From Aphrocallistes beatrix (Eukaryota > Porifera > Hexactinellida > Sceptrulophora > Aphrocallistidae), in NCBI GenBank assembly GCA_963281255.1, contig OY725490.1:1674001-1738000 (forward strand): 64,000 bases of DNA. Direction: 5' to 3'. Shown piece after piece: positions 11,101-23,600 of the stretch; position 1 is the stretch's first letter; each line of letters starts with the position of its first letter. Under the pieces are notes generated by a model, which searched no databases, was not told the origin of the DNA, and worked only from the letters and a program-made list of their open reading frames with translations. The translations under genes and the position numbers were made by a program.

Positions 11101-14100
11101 TATGTCGGTCAGATGATAAACTCCTTGAATTTGAATTATAGGTCCAAAATATTTCCAGCATTACTCCATAAGACTGGTATTATCGGCAGCTGTCATTGTG
11201 TTGATCCTTGATTGAATAGAAACGCATTTCTTGCCTCAGCTGTACATTTTGTAAACGTTTTTGTTACCTACGTCTGCCTCATACACAGCTATTAAATAGA
11301 AATGTGAATTCTATGTTATAGTATAGTGCACTTATGGAATGATCCGTGAGATCTTTAAGATTTGTATCTCGCGAATAAGTAGGGATTGAAGTAAACATAA
11401 GATTGAAAAAAATTAGTAGGGATGACTCTACACAGGGGCGGCGCCAGTTGTTTTCACCAGGGATCGCATAGGGGTGGCAGATCATCTGGCAGGGATCGCA
11501 GAATAAAGGAAGGGAACTCAAAAATGTCTCATTTTTTAGATTGTATCCATAACCAACATTGTATGTTTGGAATCTAAAACCGACTTTAATGTTGAAAATA
11601 TGTTTTTCTTCTGATTAATATTATTTAGTGCGTTTTTGTTAGTTACTTTAGTATCCAAATGAGTGACATTCCTCCCACAGCTACTAAACGTCATAGAACT
11701 GAAGCTCCTAGCCCAGATGATTTGTCTTTAGTTTAACTGTTTATTTTAGTACAAGCGCGCTTCGCTTGCTTGCGCTGCGCGGCTGGCGGACACTTTGTGT
11801 CCGCCGGAGGCGCCCTTTGGGCGCCTGTGGTCACATTGATTAATTATATGGGAGATAACATCCCTTAATATGTCTGTCCTACTGTTATATTCGACATCGC
11901 ACGAAAAATCACCAAATTTGTCAATTTTAAAATTTTGATGAGTAATGATGACGTCATAAAAAAAGTGATGAGTCATCATTTTTTGATGATAGTTGCATCA
12001 TATGTGAGGTATGTTAGTACACAGATTCTATTAAAATTTCAGCCTTCTATCTCCTATAATGGCTGAGTTATGCCCGAATAACTGTGTTGCTTAACTTTTA
12101 AAAATGTGACAATGACGTCATAATTCCATGATGAGTCGACATTTTGCTCTGAACTCAGAACTTACTGGAGCCATAGCCAAAAGACTCCCACATGCCAAAA
12201 ATCAGCTTTCTGCGCCCGGCAGTTTCTTCAATCAATTCGTTACAGATATATATATATATATATATATATATACTATATATACACATTAATCGAGTTTTAA
12301 TAGTAAGGATATGTGACTTTAGTATTATATTGTTCCTGATTCTTTCACAAAATTTCACTTAATCTCATATAACATAGAACTAAAATCACAAATTTCGTAA
12401 ATATGGACCTATAAATCCCTCGCCCCCTCTAACGCCGCCATTGACTCTACAATATTATGCTAATTTCATTATGATGACGTCATGGTGAGTCAGAAAAAAA
12501 AAATCAAAAATTCGGAGGTTTTGTTGTAACTTGAAAGTACATTCATCCCGTATGTGTTTTTTTTATTACAAAGGGGTTGGCATTATGTTGAAACCGGTTC
12601 AACCGTATCGGTGGTTATGGCTGTGCATTAGTACTTGTACTTCTATCTGTATACTCTTATATTGGTTCATACATCTTGCGAAATGAAGTACTGTCTATAG
12701 TTCTTCCTCATCTTTATTTATAATCCATCACTTAGGTACAGTAACACAGTCTCCATCTGCTGCTTGTATAGGAGAGAACATCACTGTCAGCTGTGTACTG
12801 AATGTTCCGAGTCTTGGAGATGAGTTCATTTCACGTGTGACCTGGTTCATTATTGGGAATACTACGATTCTAGAATCAACAGTGAATGGAACTGGTACTT
12901 ATAACGGAATTGATCTATCTCGATTCATAGCTGATGCACCCATTGGAAATATCACAAGTGTAACAGGATCAATCATTCTCCTCTCTTATCAAACTTATGA
13001 TGAGAATCTCCTTATGGGATGTCGTAACGACATTATATCGGATGGAGACATTAGTACAACTATTTTCTTTGAAACTCTTAGTCTTAATCAAGCAGGTGAG
13101 TTATGCGCAGTAAATATAATTATAAACATTGTACTATATTACAGTAGGACTCGGATAAGACGTACCCCTCCGGAAAGGAATTATTAGTACGTACATAGCA
13201 ATCTATGCATACATGCACTGCGCACTCCAAAAAACTTGGACCAGGAATGGACTAGTATAGCTAGGAAATTTCACAACATGAATCAGTTTTTTTCTAGGCA
13301 CGATAGACCTTAAAAATGTATTACCAGCATATATAAACAACATATCAGAGTCTCCGAATTCGTAATCAAAATGTGTATTGCCATCATCATATTGCGCAAC
13401 GATCCCTTTTCTGAGGAAATTTAGGCAATTTCCTCACCTGTTTTATACAGTTATAATCCGTCATTAATGTCTAATTATCACAGGAAATCTTACTCTGGAC
13501 CAGTTGTTTAGAAATACATGTGGAAATTTTCATCGGAATGTTGACACAACCCTGCGTTGCTAAGGAAATGTAATTTGACTAATTTGGACTATATCTAGAA
13601 ATTTCCAAATGCTAGACGCCAATAAATGGTTCCATCAGGTAAGAAATAGGCGACTTACTGATATTAATTTTAAATAATCTAATCTCATTTATGTGGAGTA
13701 TACTTTGTTTCATAGAAGCTCCATCAACTCCTAGCATCTTTCAATCAGAATGTTTTGGAGTGAAGCTATCCTGGATAGCTCCTGCTACTGATAGAACTCT
13801 AACTCAGTTCTATCTGTACCGTAACAACTCTCTCATCTCTACACTCAGTAACTCCACCACTCAGTACACAGACACAGATCCACTCATCCTCAATGCTGCA
13901 TACCTATACTCCCTAGCTGCTGCTAGCTGTGCTGGAAACTCAGCTTATGCTTCTATCTTAGTCTCAGGTATATAAATAGAAAAATATTTGATCTGATAAC
14001 AATTCCATTTTCACATCATCATGATCTTAGATTATGAAGTCAATATAATACTTAGTCGTCATATTAAACTAGGTGAAGATGTATTTAAAATTTAACTCAA

Positions 14101-15559
14101 TTATGGAGAGTAGATTTGCGTATGAGTTGGGGATCAAATATTTTTATATAGCATTACTATAATATCTCCATAATCCATATGGTAGATATATGGAATTCCT
14201 ATATTATTTTATTATTTTATTCCTTTCACTAGTTCCAGATAATAATTTTAGAATCAGACTGAAGGTATCAGGGAATTCTTTGATAGAACCAGGACTAACT
14301 CCATTTATTTCATCTGTACCTTTACTCTTCAACTTTACTCTCTACAATAACACAGATGTGATAGAGACTCTTAAAAACATTCCTCATTCTAATTTGAACT
14401 CTCAGTCATTTATGACAAAGTTCATAAGTGATGTTTGCTATCGAATTACTGCTTCTGTTCTCACGTGTTCTGATCAAGTTAGAGAAGTTACCTCGAACTA
14501 TTTCACTCTTCCAGGTGATCTATTCATAGTACGGGAAATAGATCTTGGAAACCAGAGTTCGCCGTTTTATGGAAGCAAATAAAATCTTTTTGAAAACTAA
14601 ATATTTCACCAAATATCCAGGGATTTAAGATTTTAATTATTCTCCACATAGTATGCATAGTAAACAAATATTGGATTTTGTCCATGAGTCCATTTTGAGA
14701 TTAGATTGCATTATATTTGCTACTTTATCTTATTTAATAATTTTCTAGGTGTGAGGAATGGAGGTGGAAGATTTCAGAATGTTTCTACCATGAGTTCACA
14801 TCGTATAGCCTGGATATACGAGTTTGATAGTCCACTCTGTAATGGCAGTGACTTGGAAGAATATTACTTTATCTCTCCGAATTATTTTAAATTTTCACTG
14901 TACAGAAATGAAACTCAGGAATCTGTTCCGATTACAGAACTTGATCTCAACTTCCCTCTCAATTTTACCTTCACTATTCCTCCGTATTTCGATATTTCAA
15001 ACGGGACTATTCTATTACGAATTCTTTTTAATGGAGAAAGCTTTACTAAAGAAGACTTAATGTTTCTTGTAGCAGACCTTATAGTGGACACTGACAGTGA
15101 GTATAGACCAGTTATTATTACGTTTGTTCACCTAAGTCGCACTCAGGAACACCACAACGCAGTTGTTACATAGGAATGTGATTATTATTAGGACAGTGCC
15201 CACTCTATAATGATTGATAGAAGGCGTTATTACTTCGAATGTGTATTATCTACTATCGTACACGTCTATGATTTTGAAGCACACAAAGGACATGTTTGGT
15301 ATTGGAACTTTCAAACCATTATATTTGCATAGAGCCATAGTCGATATACAAAAACGAGGTTCATCTCTCCCGCTTTTTTCTTTTGATTACTGACTTTAAC
15401 TATTTACTTATTCTTTGTCTAGCTCCTACCTCTACCATCATTCTGATATGTTTCTTCATCTTCTTATTCATCTTACTGATCAGTGTGTTATCCTTCATCA
15501 TCGTCTTCCTCATTCTGTGTGCGGAGAGAAAAGGAAGAGAAGAATATCTTTTAAATTAA
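8168..15559 (+). CDS. Receptor A3: signal peptide-(Ig-FN3-D3-D4)x2-TM
   Basis: Ten exons: 8168-8243, 8484-8840, 9454-9705, 9967-10245, 10530-10889, 12736-13095, 13716-13967, 14233-14514, 14749-15096 and 15423-15559. There is no membrane exon after the first D4 and no signal exon before the second Ig, and every junction is phase 1. The two sets therefore read as one protein of 900 residues. Domains: signal 1-25; Ig1 26-144; FN3 145-228; D3 229-321; D4 322-441; Ig2 442-561; FN3 562-645; D3 646-739; D4 740-855; TM and tail 856-900. The membrane exon begins APTSTIILICFF and the tail ends GREEYLLN. Many NXS/T sites. The donor at 10890 (GCA/GTATAA) is weak, and the 1.85-kb intron after it is full of repeats, so a split into two genes is not excluded. 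The noncoding 3' exon probably starts at 15930. Confidence 0.68.
9070..9190. mobile_element. Decayed pogo-like MITE in A3 intron
   Basis: TACAGTAGAATCATTAGCAGC, then CTCGAGTTTTGCTCA and repeated GTTGCTAATA, match the better copy at 39,593-39,750. The right end is lost. Confidence 0.4.
10904..11078. mobile_element. pogo/Tigger-like MITE, copy 1 (A3)
   Basis: Ends CAGTCGA...TCAACTG, flanked by TA on both sides, with internal TTAATCGGG and TTAAGCGGAGT blocks. CAGT ends and TA target duplication fit the pogo branch of Tc1/mariner. It begins 14 bp after the inferred D4 donor and may affect splicing there. Confidence 0.65.
11752..12310 (+). repeat. Interspersed repeat family X, copy 1 (A3 intron)
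   Basis: A GC-rich head (CAAGCGCGCTTCGCTTGCTT..., with two hairpins) is followed by a body holding GATGACGTCATAA and CAATGACGTCATAATT. Next come a (TA)n run and the tail ATCGAGTTTTAATAGTAAGG. The same order recurs at 22,326, 24,931 and 33,951. It has no coding capacity. Family Y shares the head and a similar tail. Confidence 0.7.
13140..13600. repeat. Repeat-derived sequence in A3 Ig2-FN3 intron
   Basis: GGACTCGGATAAGACGTACC resembles the repeat at 54,391. GTATTACCAGCATATATAAA and ATTGCGCAACGAT resemble the arms of the foldback at 57,821-58,688. Both are divergent and incomplete. Confidence 0.4.
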
Positions 15560-16350
15560 CTTAAATTCAGGTATGTAAGATAGTATAACACCAAAATAAT
15601 GAATAATGTCATTATTTTTGTGTAATAATATCTCGGATTAGAATTCTTAGTTTGTTCGTGCTGCTTTCCATTTTCGCATTCCTATTTACCAGGACGGTTT
15701 CCTTGATCCATCCATTCCGTTCTAGGAATTATGTATCTAGGTTTGCCAGAATGGTCCTATCACAATACCGTCCCAATATAATTGTTTTCATACACATAAT
15801 TCATATGTACAGTTCTAAATTGATTATTTCTTAAGACTAGATTGAATAGTCTGTGTCAGTGATTGACACGGTATGTACAGGTGTACTATATACTCATACA
15901 ATTAAGTGTTATGGAAAATCTTTTTTTAGACTTCCAGTCTGGAGGCTTCCTCTTCTACACTTAATCGTCCTTTTATCGCTAAGCAATCTATTTCTCTTGA
16001 CTCAGTTTTAAAGTTTTTATCCCCTCTCTGTAACATTCTTATATTCTGACTTTAGTTATTGATAACTAGTGATCTTTAATTATTTTTAAATTTTGTATTT
16101 TATATTAAAAATATACATTATTTATGACTACATATTAGTTAATAATATTCTAATAATGTACCAATATGTGTTACCACAATAACTCTATATACAGTCGACT
16201 CCGCTTAATTGGGTCACTTTTGGCAGGACCGGAATAGCTCTCACACATAAAAGTTAATACAAAATATTTTCGGTTAATAGGGTTCTCCGCTTAATCGGGG
16301 CAAAATGTCCTCTGACCGATGTGACCCTATTAAGCGGAGTCGACTGTATA
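15560..16350. other. A3-A4 intergenic region
   Basis: It contains the 3' UTR intron and noncoding 3' exon of A3 (from 15,930), AT-rich sequence and a pogo-like MITE at its right end. No gene is seen. Confidence 0.5.
16192..16346. mobile_element. pogo-like MITE, copy 2, at the edge of the A4 upstream block
   Basis: Clean ends CAGTCGACTCCGCTTAATT and TTAAGCGGAGTCGACTG, flanked by TA. The A6 upstream region has the same flanks without it (TCTATATATAATCCATTG), which gives an empty site and the exact borders. Confidence 0.75.
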
Positions 16351-16698
16351 ATCCATTGTAGTTGATCAAACCAATTCTAAGTAATTAGTCAAGATAACAT
16401 TCACTAATAGCTGTTTATTACTTTGGCTGAAACGAATATACTGACTATTCTGATATTCTTCCGAAATGAGCCCAACCAATATTCCAAAACGGAAGACAAA
16501 ATATTCACAATTTTGAAAGAGTTGCAAATAAAATTAATTTAAAAGAAATTGTTAGTTACGAGCAAAAAAACAATAGAAGAATTCCAAATGTAAAAATTTA
16601 ATTCGATTGCAGTTAAATTTCGGTCTGAAAGGTTAATCATTCACAAAATAATGGGAAATCCATAATATCGATGATTTACTGTTCTAGCTATTTATTTG
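16351..16698 (+). promoter_or_regulatory. Conserved upstream block of A4
   Basis: Begins AATCCATTGTAGTTGATCAA as in A6 and A7. It holds the palindromic GAATAT/ATATTC cluster and ends with the shared leader before ATG at 16,699. Confidence 0.5.
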
Positions 16699-19588
16699 AT
16701 GGACTCATCTCTCACTACTTTCTCTATTCTACTTCTGACTTTAATCTCATTGGAATCTCGTTTCTCAGTTAGAGGTAATTTCCTTATTTATTTCAACCTT
16801 ATCTCTCATACTCTTTACTTTCACCCTGATGTCAGTATGTGAGATGTTTTATGCATAATTTAGGAACATAATAATTGTTATATATTTTTATTTGTACTTC
16901 ATTCAAGTGATTTTATATTATCGATTTATACAGTCCTGAAAAATAATTATATCTTATCATTTAGGTACAGTGACACAGTCTCCATCTGCTTGTGTAGGAG
17001 AGAGTATCACTGTCAGCTGTGTACTGAATGTACCAAACAGTGGAGACATGTTCGTTTCAACTCTGACTGGTTTCATCCTTGGAAGTAGTAATGATTCAAT
17101 TTCAGAATCAGTAGTCGATGGAACTAGCACTGTTAACATGGTTGATCTATCTCGATTCACAGCTGATACGCCTATTGGAAATAACACTAGAGTGACAGGA
17201 TCAATAACTCTCCTCTCCTACCAAACCTCTGATGAAGATCTACGTGTGGGATGTCGTAATGACTTTATACCCAGCGAAGGCAGTAGTACAACTCCTTTCT
17301 TCGAAACTCTTAGATTGAAGCAAGCAAGTAAGTTCACATTATGAGTATATGGCATACGTAGGGTACTTCATGTGGATATGGCGTAACACAAATAGGCGAT
17401 AGTCTTGTGAAGTTAAATTAGCTAACTTTTTATGTTTCATAGAAGCTCCATCAACTCCTAGTATCTCTCAATCAGAATGTTTTGGAGTGAAGCTATCCTG
17501 GCTAGCTCCTGCTACTGACAGAACTCTAACTCAGTTCTATCTGTACCGTAACAGCTCTCTCATCTCTACACTCAGTAACACCACCACTCAGTACACAGAC
17601 ACAGATCCACTCATCCTCAATGCTGCATACCTATACTCCCTAGCTGCTGCTAGCTGTGCTGGAAACTCTACTTATACTGCTATTTTAATATCAGGTATAT
17701 AAATAGAAACCTCTTCATGATAACAATTCTATTTCATAATATTTTAATTTTCCAAACGTTAGAATACGGAGGTAATGATAGTATTAATAATTCCTTTAAA
17801 CAAAAATAATTCAGGCGGGGAAATGTCCGAATGATTTGAGTGTAAAATATATTTTATATGGCATTATAGTCTAGTTGTGATGTGGATGTAGAATAGTTTT
17901 ATTCCTTTACTCCTTTCTTTAGTTCCAGATAATAATTTTAGAATCAGACTGAACGTATCAGAGAATTCTTTGATTGAACCAGGACTAACTCCATTCATTT
18001 CATCTGTACCTTTACTATTCTACTTCACTCTCTACAAAAACACAGATGTGATAGAGACTCTTACTAACATTCCTTATTCTGATTTAAACTCTCAGTCATT
18101 TCTAACTGAGTTTGATTTTGATGTTTGTTATCGAATGACTGCTTCTGTTCTCACGTGTTCTGATCAAGTTAAAGAGGTTACCTCGAACTACTTCATTCTT
18201 CCAGGTGATCTATTTATAGTACGGCGAATAAATATGACATCGAGTTTAAGGTAATTGTACTTGCCTGTTCAATCGTTATTTGAATTTTCTAGGTGTGAGG
18301 AATGGAGGTGGAAGATTTCAGAATGTCTCTACCATGAGTTCACATCGTATAGCCTGGATATACGAGTTTGATAGTCCACTCTGTAATGGCAGTGACTTGG
18401 AAGAATATTACTTTATCTCTCCGAATTATTTTAATTTTTCATTGTACAGAAATGAAACTCAGGAATCTGCTCCGATTACAGAATTTGATCTCAACTTCCC
18501 TCTCAATTTTACCTTCACTATTCCTCAATCTTTCGATATTTCAAACGGGACTATTCTATTACGAATTCTTTTTAATGGAGACAGTTTTACTAAAGAAGAC
18601 ATAGTGTTGTTTCTTAGATCAGATCCGCCTACTGTTATGCCTCCAGACTGTAAGTACATGACTAGTTTATTAAATAGAAATACATTTCTTGTCTCAGCTG
18701 AGCAGTTTACGACGTTCTTATTCGTGTAAGTCGACTTCATGCAATATCACAACACAGCTATTATATAGGAATGTTGCTCTTATTCTAGTGCAGTTCCCAA
18801 TGATTGGTGATGTGACTAGGTTTCTTCCAGGTGCGTGAATTTAAGCCAATACAAGCGCGTGGTAGCGCAGCTAGCGAACACTTTGTGTTTGCAATTACAT
18901 CGAAAATGCAATATTCGAAATCTACACACCTATAAAAGCCCCATGTCAACCGTTGGAAGCTAATCTCTAGCATATTTTTCAAAATTTGTCTAATGGTGCG
19001 AAAATATACATATTTAGCTTAGATCTTCGAATTATTCCAAGACTCATCATTTAACGCCTACATGCCAATTTTCATTTCTCTACGGCTTTCTGATTCTTCA
19101 ATCAATTCAGACAAACAAAACAAAAGAAAAACAAATTCTAGCGTTTTAATATATAAGAGATATTTAGGCGCGCGGAAATTTGCATAAACTCCTTAATTGT
19201 AATATTAAATGCTTAGGCTTGGCATAACTCAGCTCAATTTGGACTAAAAGTTGTATTACTTACCTCCTAACATGTGTCATATGTACATATAATTTTGGAG
19301 ACGACACAACTGATGGCGTGTTTGGCACTTTTCAACATAGTACTGTAACTTTCAAACTATTTTATTGACATTGAAGGTGTAAACCGAGGATTATCCCTCC
19401 TGTTTTGTTCTTTTGTTTGCTGACTTAACTTACTTATTTGTCATTTTCTAGTCATACCTACCACAACCATCATCCTGGTTGTCTTCTTTCTCCTTCTCGT
19501 CTCACTGATCATTGTGTTACTCTCCATTATCGTCCTCCTCATTCTTTACATGAAGGGAAAAAAAACTTTTTCTATATTGAAAAATTAG
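16699..19588 (+). CDS. Receptor A4: intact signal peptide-Ig-FN3-D3-D4-TM
   Basis: The cleanest full-length member. Exons: 16699-16774, 16965-17327, 17443-17694, 17923-18204, 18293-18649 and 19452-19588, giving 488 residues. Signal peptide 1-25; Ig-like 26-146, with a B-strand ITVSC and an F-strand DLRVGC but no canonical C-strand Trp; FN3 147-230 with the core Trp in VKLSW and the YLYSLAAAS strand; D3 231-324 (CYRMTASVLTC); D4 325-443 (HRIAWIYEFDSPLC and ILLRILFNG); TM about 450-477. The tail is about 11 residues, lysine-rich, with no tyrosine. It is likely a glycosylated plasma-membrane protein for binding or adhesion. No ligand can be inferred. It shares the IPTTTIILVV membrane exon with A1. 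The noncoding 3' exon probably starts at 19,858. Confidence 0.78.
18853..19167 (+). repeat. Interspersed repeat family Y, copy 2 (A4 last intron)
   Basis: A decayed GC-rich head (CAAGCGCGTGGTAGCGCAGC) is followed by ATATTCGAAATCTACACACC, then the 3' part ending GCGTTTTAATATATAAGAG. The same order appears in the full copy at 53,165-54,121. Confidence 0.55.
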
Positions 19589-20395
19589 TTTAATTCCAGG
19601 TATGTCATTTTGATAGTTTATTTGTTAATTTGTGTGTTATAACTAGATTTTTTGCTGTTGTGCTGCTTTTCCGTCCCTCATTTCAGGGATGGATACTTTA
19701 ATAATCCTAGGAATTAGGTATCTAAAATTTCCTTGATGGTCTCATCGCTAATAGGCATGCGTTCCATTATAGATCATTTAAATATACTTTATATGGACAA
19801 TTACTAATTAATACATAACTAACACAAGCAAATATAATGGAAAATCTGCTCTTATAGACTTCCAGTCTCAAGATTTCCTCTTCTACACTGAAGCTCTCAT
19901 TGATCACTTAGCAATCTATTTCTCTTATTTCGAAATTTTATTTTTATTTAACAATTCTTTCTATTCTGACTTTTGATTATTACTTTTTGATATTTTATGA
20001 TTTGTTATTTATTATTTTTGTACTAAACTTATGTATACATCTTTTTACGAATACGCACGTAATATATATTATAATGTAACAATTAGCATAGGCGGAGATT
20101 TGAGCAAATTATTGGGGGGCGAGATTTTTTTTCATCATTAGATATTAACAGAATTAATTCACTATCATTTAGTATATAAAGTAACAGGAGTTCATTAATG
20201 TATAATGGTAACTAGAAATATAGCAAGGATCGATATATGAAATAATTACTATTTTTCCGAACAAAATAAGGTTTATTCTAATAGATATGGCTGATCTTAC
20301 TAAATTTGTCTCAAGTAGATAGAGTAGGCAAATGCCTTAAATGCGATCTTTGTTTAATCAATGAGACTGAAACGAATGTACGGAATATTCTGAAT
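19589..20395. other. A4-A5 intergenic region
   Basis: Holds the noncoding 3' exon of A4 from 19,858 and then AT-rich sequence. A trace of the conserved upstream block (GAGACTGAAACGAATGTACG) is at 20,363-20,390. Confidence 0.45.
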
Positions 20396-20545
20396 CGTCT
20401 CTATCTGCTGCTTGTGCAAGAGAGAACATCACTGTCAGCTGTATACTGACTCTACTCACTCCTAGAGATGAGTTTCTTTCACATAGAACCAATTTCATCA
20501 TTAACGATCTAGCAATCTGATTCTAGAAGAATCTGTTAAAATTAT
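20396..20545 (+). pseudogene. Relic Ig exon of B1 type inside the A5 upstream region
   Basis: About 145 bp match the start of the Ig exon (GAGAACATCACTGTCAGCTG, then CACATAGAACCAATTTCATC, then TCTAGAAGAATCTGTTA). The wording is nearer to the B1 Ig exons (33,566 and 36,718) than to the A exons. A 1-bp loss in the ACTAGCAATC region breaks the frame, and the rest of the exon is missing. Confidence 0.65.
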
Positions 20546-20589
20546 TGCAAAATTCTCCAATCCTTCAAACCGGTTCAATCCACTGGATT

Positions 20590-20686
20590 ACAGTAATTGC
20601 GTTCGAGATTTACTTCGTCAATTAATTTACTCATAAAATACTGAGAATCTATAATATCGATGATTTACTGTTTAGCTATTTATTTG
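20590..20686 (+). promoter_or_regulatory. Truncated upstream block of A5
   Basis: Only the proximal part of the shared block is present (CTCATAAAATACTGAGAATC, TATCGATGATTTACTGTT). The Ig relic at 20,396-20,545 lies between it and the distal trace. A5 may be expressed differently from its neighbours. Confidence 0.4.
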
Positions 20687-23600
20687 ATGGACTCATCTCT
20701 CACTACTTTCTCTATTCTACTTCTGACTTTAATTGCATTGGAATCTCGTTTCTCAGTTAAAGGTAATTTTCCTTATTTATTTCAACTTTATCTTACTCTT
20801 GACTGATGTCAGTATATGAGATGTTCTATGCACTCTCTAAGAAAAGGATAATTTTGAAAATATTTTCATTTGTACTTCGCTCGAAAACTTTATATTATTG
20901 GCTTATACAGTCCTGAAAAATAAGTATACTCCATCACTTAGGTACAGTAACACAGTCTCCATCTGCTGCTTGTATGGGAGATAGTATCACTGTCAGCTGT
21001 GTACTGAATGTTCCGACTCCTGGAGATACGTTCATTTCACGTAATACCATGTTCATCATTAGGAATACTAGCAACCCGATTCTAGAAAGATTAGTGAATG
21101 GATGTGGTAATATTAACGGGGTTGATCTATCTCGATTCACAGCTGATGCACCTACTGGAGATAATATCACAAATGTGACAGGATCAATCACTCTCCTCTT
21201 CTACCTAACCTATGATGAGGGTCTCATTATTGGATGTCGCAATGACTACACATCGAATGGAAGCGATATTATTCCTTTCTTTGAAACTCTTAGACTGAAT
21301 CAAGCCAGTGAGTTTATTCGAGTTACTACTTAGGTCATTTCATAAGTATGAGCCGTGATCTGTATTCAGAAGTTACTGAAAATATACTATTTTCGATTTG
21401 TTCATTGTAAAGCTCAGGGGATCAGCTTTCGATTTGCAACCAAAAAATCCAGGAGGGCAATCAAAAAAATCAGGCCTCAAAGGACAATATTTATAGCGAA
21501 CATTCAATCCTAGGTTTCACTTTTTTAATTCATAATAGTGGGTACCTTAATTAACATTACATGTCATGAGCTACGTACGCGTATGCATGTACTATACAAA
21601 AGCGTAGATGTCTACAGCAAAGAGTTCGTTTTATAAAATATATTGGGAATGTGGTTTGCTTTAAAATCATTGAGTCATAATTTAGAATAAGGATTTCGAA
21701 CTCTCCTATCATATTCACTTAAACCCTACTTTGACTAGGAATGTTGAAGTGAAAGTGAAATTGAAAGTGAATTGAAATTGAAAATGAAACTGGGGTCATT
21801 TCTATTTATACCTTTGACCCCAAGTCATCTTGGGATTTATTAAATACCACTGACTGTACTTATGTTTCATAGGAGCTCCGTCAACTCCTAAAATCTCTCA
21901 ATCAGAATGTTTTGGAGTGAAGCTATCCTGGATAGCTCCTACTACTGACAGAACTCTAATTCAGTTCTATCTGTACCGTAACAGCTTTCTCATCTCTACA
22001 CTCAGTAACACCACCACTCAGTACACAGACACAGATCCACTCATCCTCAATGCTGCATACCAATACTCCCTAGCTGCTGCTAGCTGTGCTGGTTACTCAG
22101 CTTATGCTTCTATTTTAATCTCAGGTATATGAATATAAAAATATTTGATCGATAACAATTCCATAATCACATCATCATGATCTAAGATGATGAGGTCAAT
22201 CTTTTTAGTCATACTTACATATTGAACTAGGTGAAGATGTATTTAATTAAATTTAACTTTATTATGGAGAGTAGATTTGAGAATGAATTGGGAATTAAAT
22301 ATTTTATATGGTATTACAATCATTAAACGCGATTCGCTTGCTTGCGCTGCGCGACAGGCGGACACTTTGTGTCTGCAATATGTCCATCTTATCACTCGAA
22401 AAATCACCAGATTTGTCAATTTCAAATTTTTATCAAATTTCGTAGTGATGACGTCATAACAGAATGATGAGTCATCATTTTTTGATTATAGTTGCATCAT
22501 ATTTGAGGCGTGTTAGTATACAGTTTTTATTAAAATTTCAGCTTTCTATCTCCTATAATGACTGAGTTATGCCCGAATAACTGTGTTGCTTAACTTTTAA
22601 AAATGTGGCAATGACGTCATAATTCCATGATGAGTCGACATTTTGCTCTGAGCTCAGAACTTACTGGAGCCATAGCCAAAAGACTCCCACATGCCAAAAA
22701 TCAGCCTTCTATGCCTGGCAGTTTCTTCAATCAATTCGTTACAGCTATATATACACTACAGTCGACTCCGCTTAATAGGGCCACTGTTTAATCGGGTCAA
22801 CCGCTTAATTGGGCCACTTTTGGTAGGACCGGAATAGCTCTCACACATAGAAGCTAATACAAAATATTTTTGGTTAATAGGGTCCTCCGCTTAATCGGGG
22901 CAAAATGTCCTCTGACCGATGTGACCCTATTAAGCGGAGTCGATTGTATATATATGTTATGAGCAATATGAGAAATTGGTCATTTTGCATAATGCCTAGG
23001 CAATATGCATAATGCTATTTTCTGAGGCAATATGCATATTGCCTCAGAAAATAGCATTATGCATATTGCCTAGGCATTATGCAAAATGACCAATTTCTCA
23101 TATTGCCCATAACATATATACACAAACATTAATCGAGTTTTAATAGTAAGGATGAAAAAAAACCCCCAAATTGGTTAGATTGAGTAACTCCACGCCCCCG
23201 CAGGGAGAATCTGCGGACACGTAGCGTCTGCAAGCCGCAGCGCAGGCAGGCGAAGCGCGCTTGTTACTATAATATCTCCATATGGTATGAATATAGAATC
23301 CCTATGTTTTATGATTTTATGATTTTACTCCTTCTCTAGTTCCAGATAATAATTTTAGAATCAGACTGAACGTATCAGAGAATTCTTCGATTGAACCAGG
23401 ACTAACTCCATTCATTTCATCTGTACCTTTACTATTCTACTTCACTCTCTACAATAAGGAAGATGTGATAGAGACTCTTAATAACATTCCTCAATCTGAT
23501 TTGAATTCTCAGTCATTTCCGACAAAGTTTGATTTTGATGTTTGCTATCGAATGACTGCTTCTGTTCTCACGTGTTCTGACGAATTTAAAGAAGTTACCT

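Larger units (their letters stand above)
22326..23153 (+). repeat. Interspersed repeat family X, copy 2, with nested insertions (A5 intron)
   Basis: Shortened GC-rich head, the TGACGTCA body (GTGATGACGTCATAACAG, GGCAATGACGTCATAATT) and the tail ATCGAGTTTTAATAGTAAGG. Its central TA-rich tract has been entered by a pogo-like MITE (22,759-22,946), which is directly followed by a long palindrome (22,949-23,120). Confidence 0.7.
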
